Positions 43,631-55,243 of a stretch of DNA of 64,000 nt are shown here, piece after piece (the first letter of the stretch is position 1; the number at the start of each line of letters is the position of its first letter). This DNA comes from Winogradskyella immobilis (lineage in GTDB: Bacteria > Bacteroidota > Bacteroidia > Flavobacteriales > Flavobacteriaceae). The notes beneath the pieces are model-generated. The model did not search any database and was not told the DNA's origin. It was given only the letters and a program-made list of their open reading frames with translations. The stretch covers positions 151,864-215,863 of the forward strand of contig NZ_JAIQXX010000005.1 of NCBI RefSeq assembly GCF_021887715.1, read 5' to 3'. A program made the translations under genes and the position numbers.

Positions 43631-43701
43631 CAAAGCAAAGGATTGCAAGACGAGAAGTTTATGCTGAGCATAGTCGAGGTAAGTCTCTCAACCCGTGCAA
43701 A
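43615..43701. repeat. 20-bp direct repeat of the tRNA-Trp 3' end around a 47-bp insert
   Basis: AGTCTCTCAACCCGTGCAAA occurs at 43615-43634 (within tRNA-Trp and just past it) and again identically at 43682-43701. The 47 bp between hold a palindromic ATGCTGAGCAT and the core AGCATAGTCGAGG that matches the dispersed element at 23010-23029. This is the structure left by a small insertion or by integrase-type recombination at a tRNA 3' end. Confidence 0.75.
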
Positions 43702-43810
43702 TAGAAAAGAGAGATAAGAGTTTGCCTCGAGTAAGGTTGAAATAAAATCTCTAAAGTAAGTTTACATCGAATTAGCTTGTGCTAAGTAAAGTGTATAAAT
43801 AAAATATCAA

Positions 43811-44005
43811 ATGGCAGGATTTATAACATACGTAAAAGAATCATTCGAAGAATTAAAAAACCATGTAACATGGACACCTTGGCCAGAAGCGCAAAGGTTA
43901 ACTGTTGTAGTGGCTGTTTTTTCAATTATTTTTTCATTAGCTATTTGGGGTGTTGATACTGTTTTTAGTAAAGCAGTTAAAGCATATTTTAGTTGGATAG
44001 GCTAA
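43811..44005 (+). CDS. secE: Preprotein translocase subunit SecE
   Basis: The 64-residue protein has the single-helix minimal SecE form: MAGFITYVKESFEELKNHVTWTPWPEAQRLT (the conserved amphipathic helix with WP) followed by one membrane helix (VVAVFSIIFSLAIWGVDTVF). It is part of the SecYEG channel. It lies 16 bp upstream of nusG (24 bp upstream of its ATG), the standard pair. Confidence 0.95.
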   Translation: MAGFITYVKESFEELKNHVTWTPWPEAQRLTVVVAVFSIIFSLAIWGVDTVFSKAVKAYFSWIG

Positions 44006-44029
44006 TAATAACAACAATAATTGAAAATT

Positions 44030-44587
44030 ATGTCTGAAAAAAGCGGAAATAAAAAGTGGTATGTTGTTAGAGCTGTAAGTGGTCAAGAAAACAAAATCAA
44101 AACGTATATAGAAAATGAGATTTCTAGATTAGGTTTAGAAGATTATGTAGATCAAGTTTTAGTCCCTACAGAAAAAGTTATTCAAATACGTAACGGGAAA
44201 AAGATAAACAAAGAAAAAGTTTATTTTCCAGGTTATATTATGATACAAGCTAATCTTAGTGGCGAGATTCCTCATATAATTAAGTCTATTACTAACGTAA
44301 TTGGTTTTTTAGGAGAAACAAAAGGAGGAGATCCTGTTCCATTAAGACAGTCAGAAGTTAACCGTATGTTAGGTAAAGTAGATGAATTAGCTTTAGAAGC
44401 TGATGCAAATATTGCTATACCTTATACAATAGGTGAAACTGTAAAAGTAATTGATGGGCCATTTAATGGATTTGATGGAACTATCGAAAAGATAAATGAA
44501 GAGAAGCGTAAACTTGAAGTAATGGTTAAAATTTTCGGAAGAAAAACACCATTAGAGTTGAGTTATATGCAAGTTGAAAAAGTATAA
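44030..44587 (+). CDS. nusG: Transcription termination/antitermination factor NusG
   Basis: The 185-residue protein has the NGN domain start KKWYVVRAVSGQENKIKTYIE and a C-terminal KOW domain with VKVIDGPFNGFDGTIEKINEEK. It binds RNA polymerase and links it to ribosomes or Rho. The ATG at 44030 gives MSEKSGNKKWY; the in-frame TTG three codons upstream is not needed. Confidence 0.96.
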   Translation: MSEKSGNKKWYVVRAVSGQENKIKTYIENEISRLGLEDYVDQVLVPTEKVIQIRNGKKINKEKVYFPGYIMIQANLSGEIPHIIKSITNVIGFLGETKGGDPVPLRQSEVNRMLGKVDELALEADANIAIPYTIGETVKVIDGPFNGFDGTIEKINEEKRKLEVMVKIFGRKTPLELSYMQVEKV

Positions 44588-44658
44588 TAATTGTTACATT
44601 ATATAGTGTTTGTTTTTAGGCTTCCAATTTAAAAACGACGCATAATTTTAAATTTAAA

Positions 44659-45099
44659 ATGGCAAAAGAACTAGACAAAGTAGTTAAATTACAAGTTCGG
44701 GGAGGTGCAGCGAATCCATCGCCACCGGTTGGACCCGCTTTAGGTGCCGCTGGAGTTAATATCATGGAGTTCTGTAAGCAGTTTAATGCGAGAACTCAAG
44801 ATAAACCAGGTAAAGTTTTACCTGTGGTAATTTCTGTTTACAAAGACAAATCTTTTGAATTTGTAATCAAAACTCCACCAGCAGCAGTACAATTATTAGA
44901 AGCGGCCAAAGTAAAGAAAGGATCTGGAGAACCAAACCGAAGAAAAGTAGCAAAAGTAACTTGGGATCAAGTTAAAACTATTGCAGAAGACAAGATGGTA
45001 GATTTAAATGCATTTACAATTGATTCAGCCATGAAAATGGTTGCAGGTACTGCAAGATCTATGGGTATCACAGTTAAAGGAGGAGACGCTCCAAACTAA
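44659..45099 (+). CDS. rplK: 50S ribosomal protein L11
   Basis: The 146-residue protein has the N-terminal proline-rich region [26 protein letters not shown] and the C-terminal RNA-binding domain ending [20 protein letters not shown]11 forms the GTPase-associated centre of 23S rRNA and is the site of thiopeptide binding. It starts the rplKA unit 71 bp after nusG and is followed 10 bp later by rplA. Confidence 0.97.
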   Translation: MAKELDKVVKLQVRGGAANPSPPVGPALGAAGVNIMEFCKQFNARTQDKPGKVLPVVISVYKDKSFEFVIKTPPAAVQLLEAAKVKKGSGEPNRRKVAKVTWDQVKTIAEDKMVDLNAFTIDSAMKMVAGTARSMGITVKGGDAPN

Positions 45100-45109
45100 A
45101 ATTTTTGAA

Positions 45110-45799
45110 ATGGCAAGATTAACAAAAAAGCAAAAGGAAGCTAGAAGTAAAGTAGATACAAACAAACTTTACAGTCTAGAAGAAGCTTCAGCTTTACTAA
45201 AAGAAATCACATACACAAAATTTGATGCATCAATAGATTTAGCCGTAAGATTAGGTGTAGATCCACGTAAAGCAAATCAAATGGTTCGTGGTGTAGTTTC
45301 ACTACCTCACGGTACAGGTAAAGATATGAAGGTTCTTGCATTAGTAACTCCAGATAAAGAAGCAGAGGCTAAAGAAGCTGGTGCTGATTATGTTGGGTTA
45401 GATGAATACTTACAAAAAATTAAAGATGGTTGGACAGATGTTGACGTTATCGTTACTATGCCAAGCATTATGGGTAAGTTAGGACCACTAGGTAGAGTAT
45501 TAGGACCAAGAGGTCTTATGCCAAACCCTAAGACAGGAACAGTAACAATGAATGTTGCTAAGGCAGTTAGTGAAGTTAAAGCTGGTAAAATTGACTTTAA
45601 AGTAGATAAAACAGGTATTGTACATGCCCCAATCGGAAAAGCTTCTTTTAGCGCTGATAAGATTGTAGGTAATGCCAACGAGTTATTAACTACATTAATG
45701 AAATTAAAACCGACTTCATCTAAAGGTACATATATGAAAAGTATTTTCATGTCTAGTACTATGAGTCCTAGTATTTCAATTGATCCAAAAATTCAATAG
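45110..45799 (+). CDS. rplA: 50S ribosomal protein L1
   Basis: The 229-residue protein has the L1 start [39 protein letters not shown] and the conserved [10 protein letters not shown] with [18 protein letters not shown]. The ATG at 45110 is preferred; the frame is open 23 codons upstream but overlaps rplK. L1 binds the 23S stalk and, in other bacteria, represses its own operon. Confidence 0.97.
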   Translation: MARLTKKQKEARSKVDTNKLYSLEEASALLKEITYTKFDASIDLAVRLGVDPRKANQMVRGVVSLPHGTGKDMKVLALVTPDKEAEAKEAGADYVGLDEYLQKIKDGWTDVDVIVTMPSIMGKLGPLGRVLGPRGLMPNPKTGTVTMNVAKAVSEVKAGKIDFKVDKTGIVHAPIGKASFSADKIVGNANELLTTLMKLKPTSSKGTYMKSIFMSSTMSPSISIDPKIQ

Positions 45800-45816
45800 T
45801 AGTAAACTTTAATATT

Positions 45817-46338
45817 ATGACAAGAGAAGAAAAATCATTGGTAATTGAAGAGTTAACTGCTCAACTTGCAGATAATACAAATATATATCTAACAGATATT
45901 TCTGGATTAAATGCAGTAGACACTTCAAACTTGCGTCGTGCATGTTTTAAGGCTAACGTAAAATTAGCAGTTGTTAAAAATACATTATTAGAAAAAGCTA
46001 TGGAGGCTTCCGATAAAGACTTCGGCGATCTACCTACAGCATTAAAAGGTAATACTTCTGTAATGTACTCTGAAACTGGTAATGGACCAGCTAAAGTAAT
46101 TAAAGCTTTTCGTAAAAAATCTGAAAGACCTTTATTAAAAGGCGCTTTCATTGAAGAGTCTATTTACTTAGGCGATGATCAATTAGATGCCTTAGTTGAT
46201 ATCAAATCAAGAGAAGAATTACTTGGTGAGATTATTGGATTATTACAATCGCCAGCTAAGAATGTTATTTCAGCACTTAAATCAGGTGGTGGTACAATAG
46301 CAGGTATCTTAAAAACATTATCCGAAAAAGAAGGATAA
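45817..46338 (+). CDS. rplJ: 50S ribosomal protein L10
   Basis: The 173-residue protein has the L10 pattern: MTREEKSLVIEELTAQL, YLTDISGLNAVDTSNLRRACFKANVKLAVVKNTLLEKA and KNVISALKSGG at the C-terminal L7/L12-binding helix. It starts only 17 bp after rplA, so the long L10-binding leader seen in enteric bacteria is not present here. Confidence 0.96.
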   Translation: MTREEKSLVIEELTAQLADNTNIYLTDISGLNAVDTSNLRRACFKANVKLAVVKNTLLEKAMEASDKDFGDLPTALKGNTSVMYSETGNGPAKVIKAFRKKSERPLLKGAFIEESIYLGDDQLDALVDIKSREELLGEIIGLLQSPAKNVISALKSGGGTIAGILKTLSEKEG

Positions 46339-46398
46339 AAAACAAGTACACACACAAACAAATTATAATTAAAACACACTTATTAAAACGATAGAAAA

Positions 46399-46776
46399 AT
46401 GGCAGATTTAAAAGATTTCGCAGAACAATTAGTTAATTTAACTGTAAAAGAGGTTAATGAATTAGCTGATATTTTAAAAGAAGAATACGGTATTGAGCCA
46501 GCTGCTGCTGCTGTTGCAGTTGCTGCAGGTGGAGCTGCTGCAGGTGGAGAAGCTGCAGAAGAGCAAACTGAATTTGATGTAATCCTTAAAGCTGCAGGTG
46601 GTTCTAAACTAGCTGTAGTAAAATTAGTTAAAGAATTAACTGGTTTAGGATTAAAAGATGCTAAAGGTTTAGTAGATGATGCACCAAGTGCAATCAAAGA
46701 AGGTGTTTCTAAAGATGAAGCTGAAGGTTTAAAAGCATCATTAGAAGAAGCTGGAGCAGAGGTTGAGCTTAAGTAA
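46399..46776 (+). CDS. rplL: 50S ribosomal protein L7/L12
   Basis: The 125-residue protein has the N-terminal dimerisation helices [29 protein letters not shown], an alanine/glycine hinge ([19 protein letters not shown]) and the factor-binding domain [27 protein letters not shown]. It forms the stalk that recruits translation factors. It is the last ribosomal gene before rpoB. Confidence 0.97.
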   Translation: MADLKDFAEQLVNLTVKEVNELADILKEEYGIEPAAAAVAVAAGGAAAGGEAAEEQTEFDVILKAAGGSKLAVVKLVKELTGLGLKDAKGLVDDAPSAIKEGVSKDEAEGLKASLEEAGAEVELK

Positions 46777-46800
46777 GCTTAACTAATACCTACAAAATAC

Positions 46801-46850
46801 GGTTTAGGTTTATTTGGTAAAAAAATGCCAGATATGACCTAAACCCTTTT
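46801..46850 (+). terminator. Hairpin between rplL and rpoB, possible attenuator
   Basis: GGTTTAGGT (46801-46809) and ACCTAAACC (46837-46845) form a perfect 9-bp stem, with an inner TGGTA/TGCCA stem, followed by a short four-T tract (46847-46850). It sits 25 bp after rplL and 60 bp before rpoB. In enteric bacteria this gap holds a partial terminator and an RNase III site; this is a different sequence in the same place. Confidence 0.55.
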
Positions 46851-46909
46851 GTGTATATAAATACTATGTACACGTTTTTTATTTTTTTTAATCAAAATCT
46901 CGTTCATCG

Positions 46910-49900
46910 ATGTTAGCAAAAACAGCTGAAAGATTAAATTTCTCGTCTATTGTAAATAGAACTGCTTATCCAGATTTCTTGGATATTCAGATAAAATCCT
47001 TCCAGGATTTTTTCCAGTTAGAGACAAAATCAGATCAAAGAGGAAATGAAGGATTATATAACACCTTCATGGAAAACTTTCCAATTACAGACACAAGAAA
47101 TCAATTTGTACTAGAATTCTTAGATTATTTTATTGATCCACCAAGATATTCAATAGAAGAATGTATAGAAAGAGGATTAACGTACAGTGTGCCTTTAAAA
47201 GCACGTTTAAAATTGTATTGTACAGACCCTGAGCACGAGGACTTCGAAACTATTGTTCAAGATGTGTACTTAGGTACTATACCTTATATGACGCCAAGTG
47301 GTACATTTTGTATCAATGGTGCAGAACGTGTCGTTGTGTCTCAGCTGCATAGATCACCAGGTGTATTCTTTAGTCAATCTTTCCATGCTAATGGAACAAA
47401 GTTATATTCTGCAAGAGTAATTCCTTTTAAAGGATCTTGGATAGAGTTTGCTACGGATATTAACCAAGTGATGTATGCGTATATTGATAGAAAGAAAAAA
47501 CTTCCGGTAACTACATTATTTAGAGCTATTGGTTTTGAACGTGATAAAGATATTCTTGAAATATTTGACCTTGCAGAAGAAATTAAAGTATCTAAATCTG
47601 GTTTAAAGAAGGTCATTGGTCGTAAACTTGCTGCACGTGTATTGAATACATGGCACGAAGATTTCGTTGATGAAGATACTGGTGAAGTAGTATCTATTGA
47701 GCGTAACGAAATTGTTTTAGACCGTGATACTATTATAGATAAAGACAATATTGAAGAAATCCTTGAAGCTGGTGTAAAAACCGTTCTATTACATAAAGAA
47801 AGTGGTCAACAAGGAGATTACGCAATTATTCATAATACATTACAAAAAGATCCAACAAACTCTGAAAAAGAAGCTGTTGAACACATTTACCGTCAACTAC
47901 GTAATGCTGAGCCGCCAGATGAGGAAACAGCACGTGGTATTATTGACAAATTATTCTTCTCTGACCAACGTTACTCTTTAGGTGAAGTAGGACGTTACAG
48001 AATGAACAAAAAATTACAGTTAGATATCGGTATGGATAAGCAAGTGCTTACCAAAGTAGATATTATAACGATTATAAAATATTTAATTGAGCTAATTAAC
48101 TCTAAAGCAGAGATTGATGATATCGATCACTTATCTAACCGTCGTGTACGTACTGTAGGTGAACAATTATCATCTCAATTTGGTGTTGGTTTAGCACGTA
48201 TGGCACGTACTATTCGTGAGCGTATGAATGTACGTGATAACGAAGTGTTTACACCAATAGATTTAATTAATGCAAAGACTTTGTCTTCAGTTATTAATTC
48301 TTTCTTTGGTACAAACCAGTTGTCTCAATTTATGGATCAAACCAATCCGTTAGCTGAGATTACGCACAAACGTCGTTTATCTGCTTTAGGACCTGGAGGT
48401 TTATCAAGAGAAAGAGCAGGTTTCGAGGTACGTGACGTTCACTATACACATTACGGACGTTTATGTCCTATTGAAACACCAGAAGGGCCAAACATTGGTT
48501 TAATATCTTCTTTATCAGTATATGCTAAAGTGAATTCTATGGGATTCATTGAAACACCATACCGTAAAGTAGAAGAAGGTGTTGTAGATATTAAAAATGC
48601 ACCAACATATCTAAGTGCTGAAGAAGAAGAAGATATGTTAATTGCACAAGCTACAATTGAAGTTGATGATAAAGGTAAAATTACTGCAGATAAAATTATC
48701 TCTCGTCAAGAGGGAGATTTCCCAGTAATAGAACCTTCTAATGTTAATTATACAGACGTAGCACCAAACCAAATTGCATCGATTTCAGCCTCATTAATTC
48801 CATTCTTGGAGCATGATGATGCCAACCGTGCGTTAATGGGATCTAACATGATGCGTCAGGCAGTACCTTTATTACGTCCTGAAGCACCAATTGTAGGAAC
48901 TGGTTTAGAACGTCAAGTAGCATCAGATTCTAGAGTATTAATTAATGCTGAAGGAAATGGTACTGTTGAATATGTAGATGCAGAAAAGATTACAATTAAG
49001 TACGAACGTACTGAAGAAGCTGCTATGGTAAGCTTTGACAGTGATACTAAAACATATCCATTAGTAAAGTTTAGAAAGACCAACCAAGGAACATCTATTA
49101 ACTTAAAGCCTATAGTACAAAAAGGAGATAAAGTTGAGAGAGGACAAGTACTTTGCGAAGGTTATGCAACTCAAAATGGAGAATTAGCATTAGGACGTAA
49201 TATGAAAGTAGCCTTTATGCCTTGGAAAGGGTATAACTTTGAGGATGCGATTGTAATTTCAGAAAAAGTAGTAAGAGAAGATGTATTTACATCTATTCAT
49301 ATCGATGAATATTCATTAGAAGTTAGAGATACAAAATTAGGTAATGAAGAGTTAACTAATGATATTCCTAATGTTTCTGAAGAAGCTACCAAAGATTTAG
49401 ATGAGAATGGTATGATTCGTATTGGTGCGGAGATTAAACCAGGAGACATTTTAATTGGTAAAATTACACCTAAGGGAGAATCAGATCCTACACCAGAAGA
49501 AAAACTTTTACGTGCTATTTTTGGTGATAAAGCTGGAGATGTAAAAGATGCATCTTTAAAGGCATCACCATCTTTAAATGGTGTAGTTATTGACAAAAAA
49601 TTATTTGCTAGAGCAATAAAAGATAAGCGTAAAAGAGCGCAAGATAAAGAGGATATTGATGCATTAGAAAATGCTTACGACAACCGCTTTGATGATCTTA
49701 AAAATGTTTTAGTAGAAAAATTATTTATAATTGTTAATGGTAAAACTGCTCAAGGTATTTATAACGATTTAGGTGAAGAAATTATTCCAAAAGGGAAGAA
49801 GTATACATTAAAAATGCTTAATAGTGTTGATGATTATACGCATTTAACTTCTGGTAAATGGACTACTGATGATAGAACAAATACTTTAGTTGCAGATTTA

Positions 49901-50722
49901 ATTCATAACTATAAGATTAAAGAAAATGATCTACAAGGTTCTTTAAGACGTGAGAAATTTACAATTTCTGTAGGTGATGAGTTACCAGCAGGTATTATCA
50001 AATTGGCTAAAGTTTACATTGCTAAAAAACGTAAACTAAAAGTTGGTGATAAAATGGCAGGACGTCACGGAAACAAAGGTATTGTAGCTCGTATTGTTCG
50101 TCAAGAAGATATGCCATTTTTAGAAGATGGTACTCCAGTTGATATTGTATTAAACCCGTTAGGTGTACCTTCTCGTATGAATATCGGTCAGATTTATGAA
50201 ACGGTTCTTGGTTGGGCAGGTCAAAATTTAGGTCGCACATATGCAACGCCAATTTTTGACGGTGCAACTTTAGATCAAATTAATGGATTTACAGACGAGG
50301 CAAATGTACCTCGTTTCGGTCATACATATTTATATGATGGTGGAACAGGTGATCGTTTTGATCAACCTGCAACTGTAGGTGTCATTTATATGATTAAACT
50401 TGGTCATATGATTGATGATAAAATGCACGCACGTTCTATAGGTCCATATTCATTAATTACGCAGCAACCTCTTGGTGGTAAAGCACAATTTGGTGGTCAA
50501 CGTTTTGGTGAAATGGAAGTATGGGCACTTGAAGCTTATGGAGCATCAAGTACTTTACGTGAGATCCTAACTGTAAAATCAGATGATGTTATTGGTAGAG
50601 CTAAAACTTATGAAGCTATTGTAAAAGGTGAGCCAATGCCAGAACCAGGACTTCCAGAATCTTTCAACGTACTTATGCACGAATTGAAAGGACTTGGATT
50701 AGATATTAGATTAGAAGAATAA
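46910..50722 (+). CDS. rpoB: DNA-directed RNA polymerase beta subunit
   Basis: The 1270-residue protein covers the beta subunit from [17 protein letters not shown] to the C-terminal clamp [19 protein letters not shown]. The rifampicin region (about 467-500) reads [13 protein letters not shown] then [17 protein letters not shown], with Asp, His and Ser present at the positions most often mutated in resistant strains, so no resistance change is seen there. Catalytic-region motif [13 protein letters not shown] is intact. It is 133 bp after rplL with a hairpin between, and 81 bp before rpoC. Confidence 0.98.
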   Translation: MLAKTAERLNFSSIVNRTAYPDFLDIQIKSFQDFFQLETKSDQRGNEGLYNTFMENFPITDTRNQFVLEFLDYFIDPPRYSIEECIERGLTYSVPLKARLKLYCTDPEHEDFETIVQDVYLGTIPYMTPSGTFCINGAERVVVSQLHRSPGVFFSQSFHANGTKLYSARVIPFKGSWIEFATDINQVMYAYIDRKKKLPVTTLFRAIGFERDKDILEIFDLAEEIKVSKSGLKKVIGRKLAARVLNTWHEDFVDEDTGEVVSIERNEIVLDRDTIIDKDNIEEILEAGVKTVLLHKESGQQGDYAIIHNTLQKDPTNSEKEAVEHIYRQLRNAEPPDEETARGIIDKLFFSDQRYSLGEVGRYRMNKKLQLDIGMDKQVLTKVDIITIIKYLIELINSKAEIDDIDHLSNRRVRTVGEQLSSQFGVGLARMARTIRERMNVRDNEVFTPIDLINAKTLSSVINSFFGTNQLSQFMDQTNPLAEITHKRRLSALGPGGLSRERAGFEVRDVHYTHYGRLCPIETPEGPNIGLISSLSVYAKVNSMGFIETPYRKVEEGVVDIKNAPTYLSAEEEEDMLIAQATIEVDDKGKITADKIISRQEGDFPVIEPSNVNYTDVAPNQIASISASLIPFLEHDDANRALMGSNMMRQAVPLLRPEAPIVGTGLERQVASDSRVLINAEGNGTVEYVDAEKITIKYERTEEAAMVSFDSDTKTYPLVKFRKTNQGTSINLKPIVQKGDKVERGQVLCEGYATQNGELALGRNMKVAFMPWKGYNFEDAIVISEKVVREDVFTSIHIDEYSLEVRDTKLGNEELTNDIPNVSEEATKDLDENGMIRIGAEIKPGDILIGKITPKGESDPTPEEKLLRAIFGDKAGDVKDASLKASPSLNGVVIDKKLFARAIKDKRKRAQDKEDIDALENAYDNRFDDLKNVLVEKLFIIVNGKTAQGIYNDLGEEIIPKGKKYTLKMLNSVDDYTHLTSGKWTTDDRTNTLVADLIHNYKIKENDLQGSLRREKFTISVGDELPAGIIKLAKVYIAKKRKLKVGDKMAGRHGNKGIVARIVRQEDMPFLEDGTPVDIVLNPLGVPSRMNIGQIYETVLGWAGQNLGRTYATPIFDGATLDQINGFTDEANVPRFGHTYLYDGGTGDRFDQPATVGVIYMIKLGHMIDDKMHARSIGPYSLITQQPLGGKAQFGGQRFGEMEVWALEAYGASSTLREILTVKSDDVIGRAKTYEAIVKGEPMPEPGLPESFNVLMHELKGLGLDIRLEE

Positions 50723-50732
50723 AAATAGTATG

Positions 50733-50781
50733 CAGTCACAGTACTCAGTTTGCAATTTAAGTGAACTGAATACTGAGACTG
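50733..50781 (+). promoter_or_regulatory. 18-bp inverted repeat in the rpoB-rpoC gap
   Basis: The arms at 50733-50750 and 50764-50781 pair over 18 positions with two mismatches across a 13-nt loop; the core is CAGTACTCAGTT / AACTGAATACTG. Within the 3' part a GACTGAGACTGAATACT tandem occurs. It has no T tract, so it is more likely an RNA structure (cleavage or stability site) than a terminator. Confidence 0.55.
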
Positions 50782-50803
50782 AGACTGAATACTAAATAAA
50801 GAC

Positions 50804-53800
50804 ATGGCAAGAAAACAAGATAAGAATACAGTACAGAAATTTAATAAAATTTCTATTGGTTTAGCATCTCCAGAATCAGTTTTAGGAGCATCTCGCGGTG
50901 AAGTTTTAAAACCAGAAACTATTAATTATCGAACACACAAACCAGAACGTGATGGTTTGTTCTGTGAGCGTATTTTTGGTCCCGTAAAGGATTTTGAATG
51001 TGCTTGTGGTAAATATAAAAGAATTCGCTACAAAGGTATTGTTTGTGACCGTTGTGGTGTAGAAGTAACAGAAAAGAAAGTACGTAGAGATCGTGTTGGA
51101 CACATTAACTTAGTGGTTCCAGTAGCGCATATATGGTACTTCCGCTCGTTACCAAATAAGATTGGTTATTTATTAGGATTACCGTCTAAGAAATTAGATA
51201 TGATAATCTATTACGAGCGTTACGTAGTTATACAACCAGGTATTGCTATGAATGCAGAAGGTGAACCTGTACAAAAAATGGATTTCTTAACAGAAGAAGA
51301 ATACTTAAATATTCTTGAAACACTTCCACAAGAAAATCAATATTTAGATGATACAGACCCTAATAAATTTATTGCTAAAATGGGTGCTGAGTGTTTAATA
51401 GACATCTTAGCGCGTATTGATTTAGATGCTTTATCTTATGATTTAAGACACAAGGCAAATAATGAAACCTCTAAGCAACGTAAAACAGAAGCATTAAAAC
51501 GTTTACAAGTTGTAGAAGCATTTAGAGATTCTAACATGAATAGAGAGAATAAGCCAGAATGGATGATTCTTAAAGCTATTCCTGTAATTCCACCAGAACT
51601 AAGACCTTTAGTGCCTTTAGATGGTGGTCGTTTTGCAACATCAGATTTAAATGATTTATACCGTCGTGTAATTATCCGTAACAACCGTCTTAAAAGATTA
51701 GTTGAGATAAAAGCTCCAGAAGTAATTTTACGTAATGAGAAACGTATGTTACAAGAATCGGTAGATTCATTATTTGATAACACACGTAAATCGTCTGCGG
51801 TAAAAACAGACTCTAACAGACCATTAAAATCATTATCAGATTCACTTAAAGGTAAGCAAGGACGTTTCCGTCAAAACTTATTAGGTAAACGTGTCGATTA
51901 TTCAGCACGTTCGGTAATTGTTGTTGGACCAGAATTAAAGTTATTTGAATGTGGATTGCCTAAAAATATGGCAGCAGAACTTTACAAGCCTTTCATCATT
52001 AGAAAATTGATAGAAAGAGGAATTGTAAAAACTGTAAAATCTGCAAAGAAAATTATAGATAGAAAAGAGCCTGTAGTTTGGGATATTTTAGAGAATGTTT
52101 TAAAAGGACATCCAGTACTTTTAAATCGTGCTCCTACATTACACAGACTAGGTATTCAAGCATTCCAGCCTAAACTTATCGAAGGTAAAGCAATCCAGTT
52201 ACATCCATTAGTATGTACTGCATTTAATGCCGATTTCGATGGTGACCAAATGGCGGTACATTTACCATTAGGTCCTGAGGCGATATTAGAAGCACAACTT
52301 TTAATGTTAGCTTCTCATAATATATTAAATCCTGCTAATGGATCACCAGTAACTGTACCTTCTCAAGATATGGTACTTGGTTTATATTATATGACTAAGC
52401 ATAGAAAATCTACTAAAGATGTACCTATTACTGGTGAAGGTTTAACATTCTATTCTCCAGAAGAAGTAACTATTGCTTACAATGAGAAGAAAGTAGATCT
52501 TAATGCAGGTATAAAAGTAAGAACTGTAGATTTTAATGAAGAAGGTGAGTTAACAACTCAAATTATAGAAACTACTGTAGGTCGTGTACTTTTTAATGAA
52601 AAAGTACCTGAAGCTGCTGGTTATATTAATGAGGTATTAACTAAAAAATCGTTAAGAGATATTATTCATGGTATTCTTAAGGTAACTAGCGTACCAGAAA
52701 CTGCTGCTTTCCTTGATGAAATTAAAACATTAGGATATAAGTTTGCTTTCCAAGGTGGTTTATCATTTAGTTTAGGTGATATAATCATTCCTCAAGAAAA
52801 GCATGGAATGATTGATGCTGCTAACAAACAAGTAGATGGTATTATGGGTAACTATAACATGGGTCTTATCACTAATAATGAGAGATATAACCAAGTTATT
52901 GATATCTGGACATCAACTAATGCCGAATTAACAGAATTGTCTATGAAGCGTATCCGTGAGGATCAACAAGGGTTTAACTCAGTATTTATGATGTTAGATT
53001 CTGGAGCTCGTGGATCTAAAGAACAAATTCGTCAGTTAACAGGTATGCGTGGATTAATGGCAAAGCCTAAAAAATCTAATGCAGGTGGTGGAGAAATTAT
53101 TGAAAATCCAATTCTTTCAAACTTTAAAGAAGGACTTTCAATTTTAGAATACTTTATCTCTACGCACGGTGCACGTAAAGGTCTTGCAGATACGGCTCTT
53201 AAAACTGCCGATGCAGGTTATTTAACACGTCGTTTAGTAGATGTATCTCAAGATGTTATTGTATATCAAGAAGATTGTGGTACACTTAGAGGTATTGAAG
53301 TTTCTGCATTAAAGAAAAATGAAGAGATTGTAGAAAAACTTGAAGATAGAATAGTTGGTAGAACATCAGTAAATGATGTATACAATCCACTTACTGAGGA
53401 GTTATTAGTAGCTTCTGGAGAACATATCGATGATGTTATTGCTAAACGTATTGGTGATTCGCCAATTGAAACAATTGAAGTGCGTTCTGCATTAACTTGT
53501 GAAGCTAAGAAAGGTATTTGTGTTAAATGTTACGGACGTAACCTTGCTACTGGTAAAATGGTACAAAGAGGTGAGGCTGTTGGTGTTGTAGCGGCCCAAT
53601 CTATTGGTGAGCCAGGAACACAGTTAACATTACGTACATTCCACGTAGGTGGTATTGCAGGTAACATTTCAGAAGAAAATAAATTAACAGTTAAGTTTAA
53701 TGGTATCGCTGAGATCGAAGATCTTAAAACGGTTAAGTCTAAAGACAATGAGGGTAATGATGTAGATGTTGTTATCTCTAGAACTTCAGAATTAAAATTA

Positions 53801-55105
53801 ACAGATGCTAAAACAGGTATCGTTTTAAGTACAAATAATATTCCTTACGGATCTTATATTTATGCTAAAAATGGTAGTAAACTTAAAGCTGGTGATGTTG
53901 TTTGTCAATGGGATCCATATAACGGTGTTATTATTTCTGAATTTGCAGGAAAAGTACGTTACGAGAATATTGAACAAGGTGTAACTTACCAAGTTGAAAT
54001 TGATGAACAAACTGGTTTCCAAGAAAAAGTAATCTCTGAATCTAGAAACAAAAAATTAATACCAACATTATTAATTGAAGATTCTAAAGGAGAAACGATA
54101 CGTTCTTACAATTTACCAGTAGGTGCTCATATAATGATTGATGATGGAGATAAAATTGAAATCGGTAAGATTTTAGTTAAGATACCTCGTAAATCAGCTA
54201 AAGCAGGTGATATTACTGGTGGTCTTCCGCGTGTAACAGAATTATTTGAAGCGCGTAATCCATCTAACCCAGCTGTAGTTAGTGAAATTGATGGTGTTGT
54301 ATCTTTTGGTAAAATTAAGCGTGGTAATCGTGAGATTATTATAGAATCTAAATTAGGTGAGGTTAAAAAATACTTAGTAAAATTATCGAATCAAATTCTT
54401 GTTCAAGAAAATGATTACGTTAAAGCTGGTATGCCATTATCTGATGGTTCTGTAACGCCTAATGACATTTTAAATATTAAAGGCCCATCAGCGGTACAAC
54501 AATATTTAGTAAATGAAGTGCAAGAAGTATATCGTTTACAAGGTGTGAAGATTAATGATAAACACTTTGAGGTTGTTGTAAGACAAATGATGCGTAAAGT
54601 ACGTATTATAGATTCTGGTGATACTATTTTCTTAGAAAATCAATTAGTTCATAAATCAGATTTCATTGAAGAAAATGATAAAATTTTCGGAATGAAAGTA
54701 ATTGATGATGCTGGTGATTCTGAGAATTTAAAATCAGGTCAAATAGTAACGACAAGAGTTTTAAGAGATGAAAATTCTAGCCTAAGACGAGAGGATAAAA
54801 AGTTAGTAGTAGCTCGTGATGCAAGTCCGGCAACAGCAACTCCAATCTTACAAGGTATTACTAGAGCATCTTTACAGACAAAATCGTTTATATCAGCAGC
54901 CTCTTTCCAAGAGACAACTAAAGTCCTTAATGAAGCCGCAGTAAACGGTAAAATAGATAATTTAGAAGGTCTTAAAGAAAATGTAATTGTAGGTCATAGA
55001 ATACCAGCAGGTACAGGTGTTAGAGATTACGAAAATATTATCGTAGGTTCTAAAGCTGAATTTGATGAGATGATGAAAGCTAAAGAAGAAATGAATTTCA
55101 ATTAG
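50804..55105 (+). CDS. rpoC: DNA-directed RNA polymerase beta-prime subunit
   Basis: The 1433-residue protein has the N-terminal zinc motif CACGKYKR...CDRCGVEV (about 65-85), the catalytic Mg2+ motif [12 protein letters not shown] (about 474-485) and a second Cys cluster, [13 protein letters not shown]. Start [16 protein letters not shown] is typical of Bacteroidota. The C-terminal end [17 protein letters not shown] is complete. It is followed by a hairpin terminator. Confidence 0.98.
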   Translation: MARKQDKNTVQKFNKISIGLASPESVLGASRGEVLKPETINYRTHKPERDGLFCERIFGPVKDFECACGKYKRIRYKGIVCDRCGVEVTEKKVRRDRVGHINLVVPVAHIWYFRSLPNKIGYLLGLPSKKLDMIIYYERYVVIQPGIAMNAEGEPVQKMDFLTEEEYLNILETLPQENQYLDDTDPNKFIAKMGAECLIDILARIDLDALSYDLRHKANNETSKQRKTEALKRLQVVEAFRDSNMNRENKPEWMILKAIPVIPPELRPLVPLDGGRFATSDLNDLYRRVIIRNNRLKRLVEIKAPEVILRNEKRMLQESVDSLFDNTRKSSAVKTDSNRPLKSLSDSLKGKQGRFRQNLLGKRVDYSARSVIVVGPELKLFECGLPKNMAAELYKPFIIRKLIERGIVKTVKSAKKIIDRKEPVVWDILENVLKGHPVLLNRAPTLHRLGIQAFQPKLIEGKAIQLHPLVCTAFNADFDGDQMAVHLPLGPEAILEAQLLMLASHNILNPANGSPVTVPSQDMVLGLYYMTKHRKSTKDVPITGEGLTFYSPEEVTIAYNEKKVDLNAGIKVRTVDFNEEGELTTQIIETTVGRVLFNEKVPEAAGYINEVLTKKSLRDIIHGILKVTSVPETAAFLDEIKTLGYKFAFQGGLSFSLGDIIIPQEKHGMIDAANKQVDGIMGNYNMGLITNNERYNQVIDIWTSTNAELTELSMKRIREDQQGFNSVFMMLDSGARGSKEQIRQLTGMRGLMAKPKKSNAGGGEIIENPILSNFKEGLSILEYFISTHGARKGLADTALKTADAGYLTRRLVDVSQDVIVYQEDCGTLRGIEVSALKKNEEIVEKLEDRIVGRTSVNDVYNPLTEELLVASGEHIDDVIAKRIGDSPIETIEVRSALTCEAKKGICVKCYGRNLATGKMVQRGEAVGVVAAQSIGEPGTQLTLRTFHVGGIAGNISEENKLTVKFNGIAEIEDLKTVKSKDNEGNDVDVVISRTSELKLTDAKTGIVLSTNNIPYGSYIYAKNGSKLKAGDVVCQWDPYNGVIISEFAGKVRYENIEQGVTYQVEIDEQTGFQEKVISESRNKKLIPTLLIEDSKGETIRSYNLPVGAHIMIDDGDKIEIGKILVKIPRKSAKAGDITGGLPRVTELFEARNPSNPAVVSEIDGVVSFGKIKRGNREIIIESKLGEVKKYLVKLSNQILVQENDYVKAGMPLSDGSVTPNDILNIKGPSAVQQYLVNEVQEVYRLQGVKINDKHFEVVVRQMMRKVRIIDSGDTIFLENQLVHKSDFIEENDKIFGMKVIDDAGDSENLKSGQIVTTRVLRDENSSLRREDKKLVVARDASPATATPILQGITRASLQTKSFISAASFQETTKVLNEAAVNGKIDNLEGLKENVIVGHRIPAGTGVRDYENIIVGSKAEFDEMMKAKEEMNFN

Positions 55106-55111
55106 AAATTT

Positions 55112-55184
55112 GTCATTCTTGCAAAATCGAAGATTCACTAATTCATTTGTTTTGAATAGTAAATCAATGAGTAATGCAGGAATC
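55112..55184. repeat. Palindromic repeat downstream of rpoC
   Basis: ATTCTTGCA (55115-55123) and TGCAGGAAT (55175-55183) form a 9-bp outer stem with one wobble, of the same GTCATTCCTGC...GCAGGAATC type as 23853-23872. The interior holds a bulged ACTAATTCA/TGAATAGT stem. It is the third copy of this kind in the window. Confidence 0.5.
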
Positions 55185-55195
55185 TAAATAAAATG

Positions 55196-55231
55196 AAAGC
55201 CTTCACACATTATATGTATGAAGGCTTTTTT
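55196..55231 (+). terminator. Rho-independent terminator of the rpoBC operon
   Basis: AAAGCCTTCA (55196-55205) and TGAAGGCTTT (55219-55228) pair perfectly over 10 bp, and the 3' arm runs into TTTTTT (to 55231). It lies 91 bp after the rpoC stop. Confidence 0.85.
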
Positions 55232-55243
55232 AAATATTACAAT

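Noticed and set aside
45800..45816. L10-binding leader upstream of rplJ
   Set aside because: Only 17 bp separate rplA and rplJ, so there is no room for the long structured leader known from enteric bacteria.
46467..46697. Minus-strand open frame across rplL
   Set aside because: It is an alanine- and proline-rich shadow of the Ala/Gly hinge of L7/L12.
49297..50805. Minus-strand frames inside rpoB and across the rpoB-rpoC gap
   Set aside because: All lie opposite a highly conserved gene and have no family features.
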